A stretch of DNA of 34,027 nt, from contig JAQURV010000005.1 of assembly GCA_029004355.1 (NCBI GenBank), positions 1 through 34,027 on the forward strand, read 5' to 3'. The position numbers and the translations under genes were made by a program. This document shows, piece by piece, positions 32,511 to 34,027 of the stretch. How positions within the stretch are numbered: the first letter of the stretch is position 1; each line of letters begins with the position of its first letter. The notes under the pieces were generated by a model. That model was not told where the DNA came from and did not search any database. It saw only the letters and a program-made list of their open reading frames with translations. The DNA comes from Candidatus Omnitrophota bacterium (GTDB taxonomy: Bacteria; Omnitrophota; Gorgyraeia; 2-01-FULL-45-10).

Positions 32511-33326
32511 ATGAAGGAGATACAGGCAGGCAATATCAGGATGGGCGCGGACAATCCGTTTGTTTTGATAGCCGGACCTTGCGTTATCGAATCGGAGGCG
32601 AGCGCCATGCGCCACGCCAAATCGCTGAAGGCGATAGCCGGGAAGCTCGGCATCCCGTTCATCTATAAATCGAGCTTCGACAAGGCCAACAGGACCTCGA
32701 TACATTCTTTCCGCGGCCCCGGCCTGAAGAAGGGCCTGGCCATACTTAAGAAGATCAAAGATACCCTGGGGGTGGCCGTCCTGTCGGATGTCCATTGCAA
32801 GGGGGATGTAAAAGACGCCGCGAAGGTGCTCGACGTCATCCAGATCCCGGCCTTTCTTTCGCGGCAGACCGATCTTATAGTCGCCGCCGCGGAGTCCGGC
32901 AAGACCATCAATATAAAGAAGGGGCAGTTCCTTGCTCCGTGGGACATGAAGAACGTTATCGTAAAGATAGAAGCTACCGGGAATAAGAAGATAATCCTGA
33001 CGGAGCGGGGCGTAAGCTTCGGGTATAATAACCTGGTGAGCGATTTTCGTTCCATATCTATAATGAAGGAATTCGGCTATCCCGTTGTATACGACGCAAC
33101 GCATTCGGTCCAGATGCCGGGAGGCCTCGGAAGCAAGTCGGGGGGAGAGAGCCGCTTTATCCCGTATCTTTCCCGGGCGGCTGTAGCGTGCGGCGCGGAC
33201 GGCATCTTTATGGAAGTCCACGAAGATCCCGAGACCGCGTTAAGCGACGGGCCGAACATGGTAAGGCTGGAGGCCTTGGAAGCGATCCTTTTGAAGTTGA
33301 AGAAGATAGAGAAGGCCGTTAAATAA
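32511..33326 (+). CDS. kdsA: Kdo-8-phosphate synthase
   Basis: Condenses arabinose-5-phosphate with phosphoenolpyruvate to Kdo-8-phosphate. Motifs are [10 protein letters not shown] (19-28), [11 protein letters not shown] (53-63) and [11 protein letters not shown]. Cys24 in AGPC marks the metal-dependent class (Aquifex-type), in contrast to the Asn found at this place in the metal-independent E. coli enzyme. At 271 aa it is typical. Its TAA overlaps the start of kdsD (TAATG). Confidence 0.95.
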   Translation: MKEIQAGNIRMGADNPFVLIAGPCVIESEASAMRHAKSLKAIAGKLGIPFIYKSSFDKANRTSIHSFRGPGLKKGLAILKKIKDTLGVAVLSDVHCKGDVKDAAKVLDVIQIPAFLSRQTDLIVAAAESGKTINIKKGQFLAPWDMKNVIVKIEATGNKKIILTERGVSFGYNNLVSDFRSISIMKEFGYPVVYDATHSVQMPGGLGSKSGGESRFIPYLSRAAVACGADGIFMEVHEDPETALSDGPNMVRLEALEAILLKLKKIEKAVK

Positions 33327-34027
33327 TGTCGAAGAATATAGCAAGAGAAGTCCTTAGGATAGAACGCGATGCCCTTACAAGCCTTGCGGCGAGGATAGGG
33401 CCGGGCTTTGACAGGATAATAAATGTTATAAGCAAAACCAGGGGCCGTGTCATAGTGACGGGCATGGGCAAACCTGGTTTCATCGCCCAGAAGATATCCG
33501 CGACCCTGTCGTCTACCGGGACACCGTCATTATATCTTCATCCCGCGGAAGCGCTCCATGGCGACCTCGGCCGCGTAACTAAGGACGACCTTATAATCGC
33601 ATTATCGAACAGCGGTGAGACCGAAGAGATCGTGAAGTTTCTCCCGATCGTCAAGAAGATCGGCGCGAAACTCGTAGCCATGACCGGGAATGTCAAGTCT
33701 ACCCTGGGAAGGTTCGCGGATCATTCGATCGACGTTTCTGTGAAGAAGGAGGCGTGTTCGCTCGGGCTGGCTCCTACCGCTTCCACGACGGCGATGCTTG
33801 CGATGGGAGACGCCCTGGCTGTGGCCCTTCTGGAGAAGAAGGGGTTCAGGGAGAAAGACTTTGCGTTCTTTCATCCGGGCGGTATACTGGGCAAACGGCT
33901 CATATTGAAAGTAGGCGATATCATGAGAAGCGGGCCGGCCAATCCTATCGTAAGAGAGACTACGCCTGTAAAGAAGGTGCTGGTCGCGATAACGAAGGCT
34001 CGCGCGGGCTCGGCGAGCGTAGTCGAT
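33326..34027 (+). CDS. kdsD: Arabinose-5-phosphate isomerase (3' partial)
   Basis: Isomerises ribulose-5-phosphate to arabinose-5-phosphate, the first step to Kdo. 234 codons are visible before the window ends. The SIS domain shows VIVTGMGKPGFIAQKISATL, then HPAEALHGDLG and ALSNSGETEEI, and further on PTASTTAMLAMGDALA and FHPGGILGKRL. The sequence then enters the first CBS domain (DIMRSG onward). The start overlaps the kdsA stop. KpsF and GutQ are relatives with the same activity; the position after kdsA supports KdsD. With kdsB and kdsA, only the phosphatase KdsC of the CMP-Kdo pathway is not seen here. Confidence 0.94.
   Translation, partial: MSKNIAREVLRIERDALTSLAARIGPGFDRIINVISKTRGRVIVTGMGKPGFIAQKISATLSSTGTPSLYLHPAEALHGDLGRVTKDDLIIALSNSGETEEIVKFLPIVKKIGAKLVAMTGNVKSTLGRFADHSIDVSVKKEACSLGLAPTASTTAMLAMGDALAVALLEKKGFREKDFAFFHPGGILGKRLILKVGDIMRSGPANPIVRETTPVKKVLVAITKARAGSASVVD

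Noticed and set aside
1-34027. CRISPR arrays, tRNA or rRNA genes, transposase genes
   Set aside because: No regularly spaced direct repeats, no cloverleaf with tRNA consensus, no rRNA-like sequence and no transposase motif were found on either strand.

Overview
All protein genes in this window lie on the + strand. They form long, tightly packed runs in which stop and start codons repeatedly touch or overlap (TAATG, ATGA). The content is that of a diderm, LPS-making bacterium: WaaA, LpxK, a lauroyl-type acyltransferase, four GT9 heptosyltransferase-like domains, and KdsB/KdsA/KdsD. The mix of core genes, the heavy use of ATA and AGG codons, and the intergenic repeats of the AAATCCAAA and TTAGTGAATAGTG type suggest an uncultured PVC-superphylum bacterium, most likely Omnitrophota. 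That placement is an inference made without any database search.

Layout. 1-8175 is amino-acid biosynthesis: ilvB (5' partial), ilvN, ilvC, leuA, aroE, a prepilin peptidase, aroC and aroK. 8172-9520 holds a small two-helix membrane protein and galT. 9525-13311 is a DNA-handling run, dprA-topA-xerC. 13312-15709 is an AT-rich two-gene islet (a NYN-domain protein and an orphan membrane protein) bracketed by palindromic elements. 15719-19938 is the lipid A/Kdo run waaA-lpxK-acyltransferase::ELM1 fusion. 20411-27454 is a glycan assembly run: a GT4::GT9 fusion, a GT4, a NodB-type deacetylase and three GT9 proteins. 28204-34027 has a divergent YchF-like protein, an FMN-type split-barrel protein, a deoxyhypusine-synthase-like protein, and then heptose kinase-kdsB-kdsA-kdsD (3' partial).

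How the genes work together. KdsD, KdsA and KdsB make CMP-Kdo and WaaA transfers Kdo to lipid A. LpxK phosphorylates lipid A at the 4' position and the LpxL-like domain acylates it. The heptose kinase supplies a heptose precursor, and the GT9/GT4 proteins extend the core. The aro and ilv/leu genes serve aromatic and branched-chain amino-acid synthesis.

The most unusual content is between the genes. Every gap above about 300 bp, and several smaller ones, is filled by long imperfect palindromes. Family A (3 copies) has an 84-nt core with two hairpins whose stems differ between copies by paired, compensating changes while their loops stay the same. Family B (2 copies), element C (1 copy), family D (2 full copies plus a half copy that has become coding) and element E (1 copy) are further palindromes. 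A, B and C share AAATTTTTCG-like termini. At 28024-28139 the minus strand carries a promoter-like pair, a compact foldable segment with a GAAA tetraloop, and an intrinsic terminator, which together look like a small RNA gene that I cannot assign to a known family. No tRNA, rRNA, CRISPR array or transposase gene was seen.
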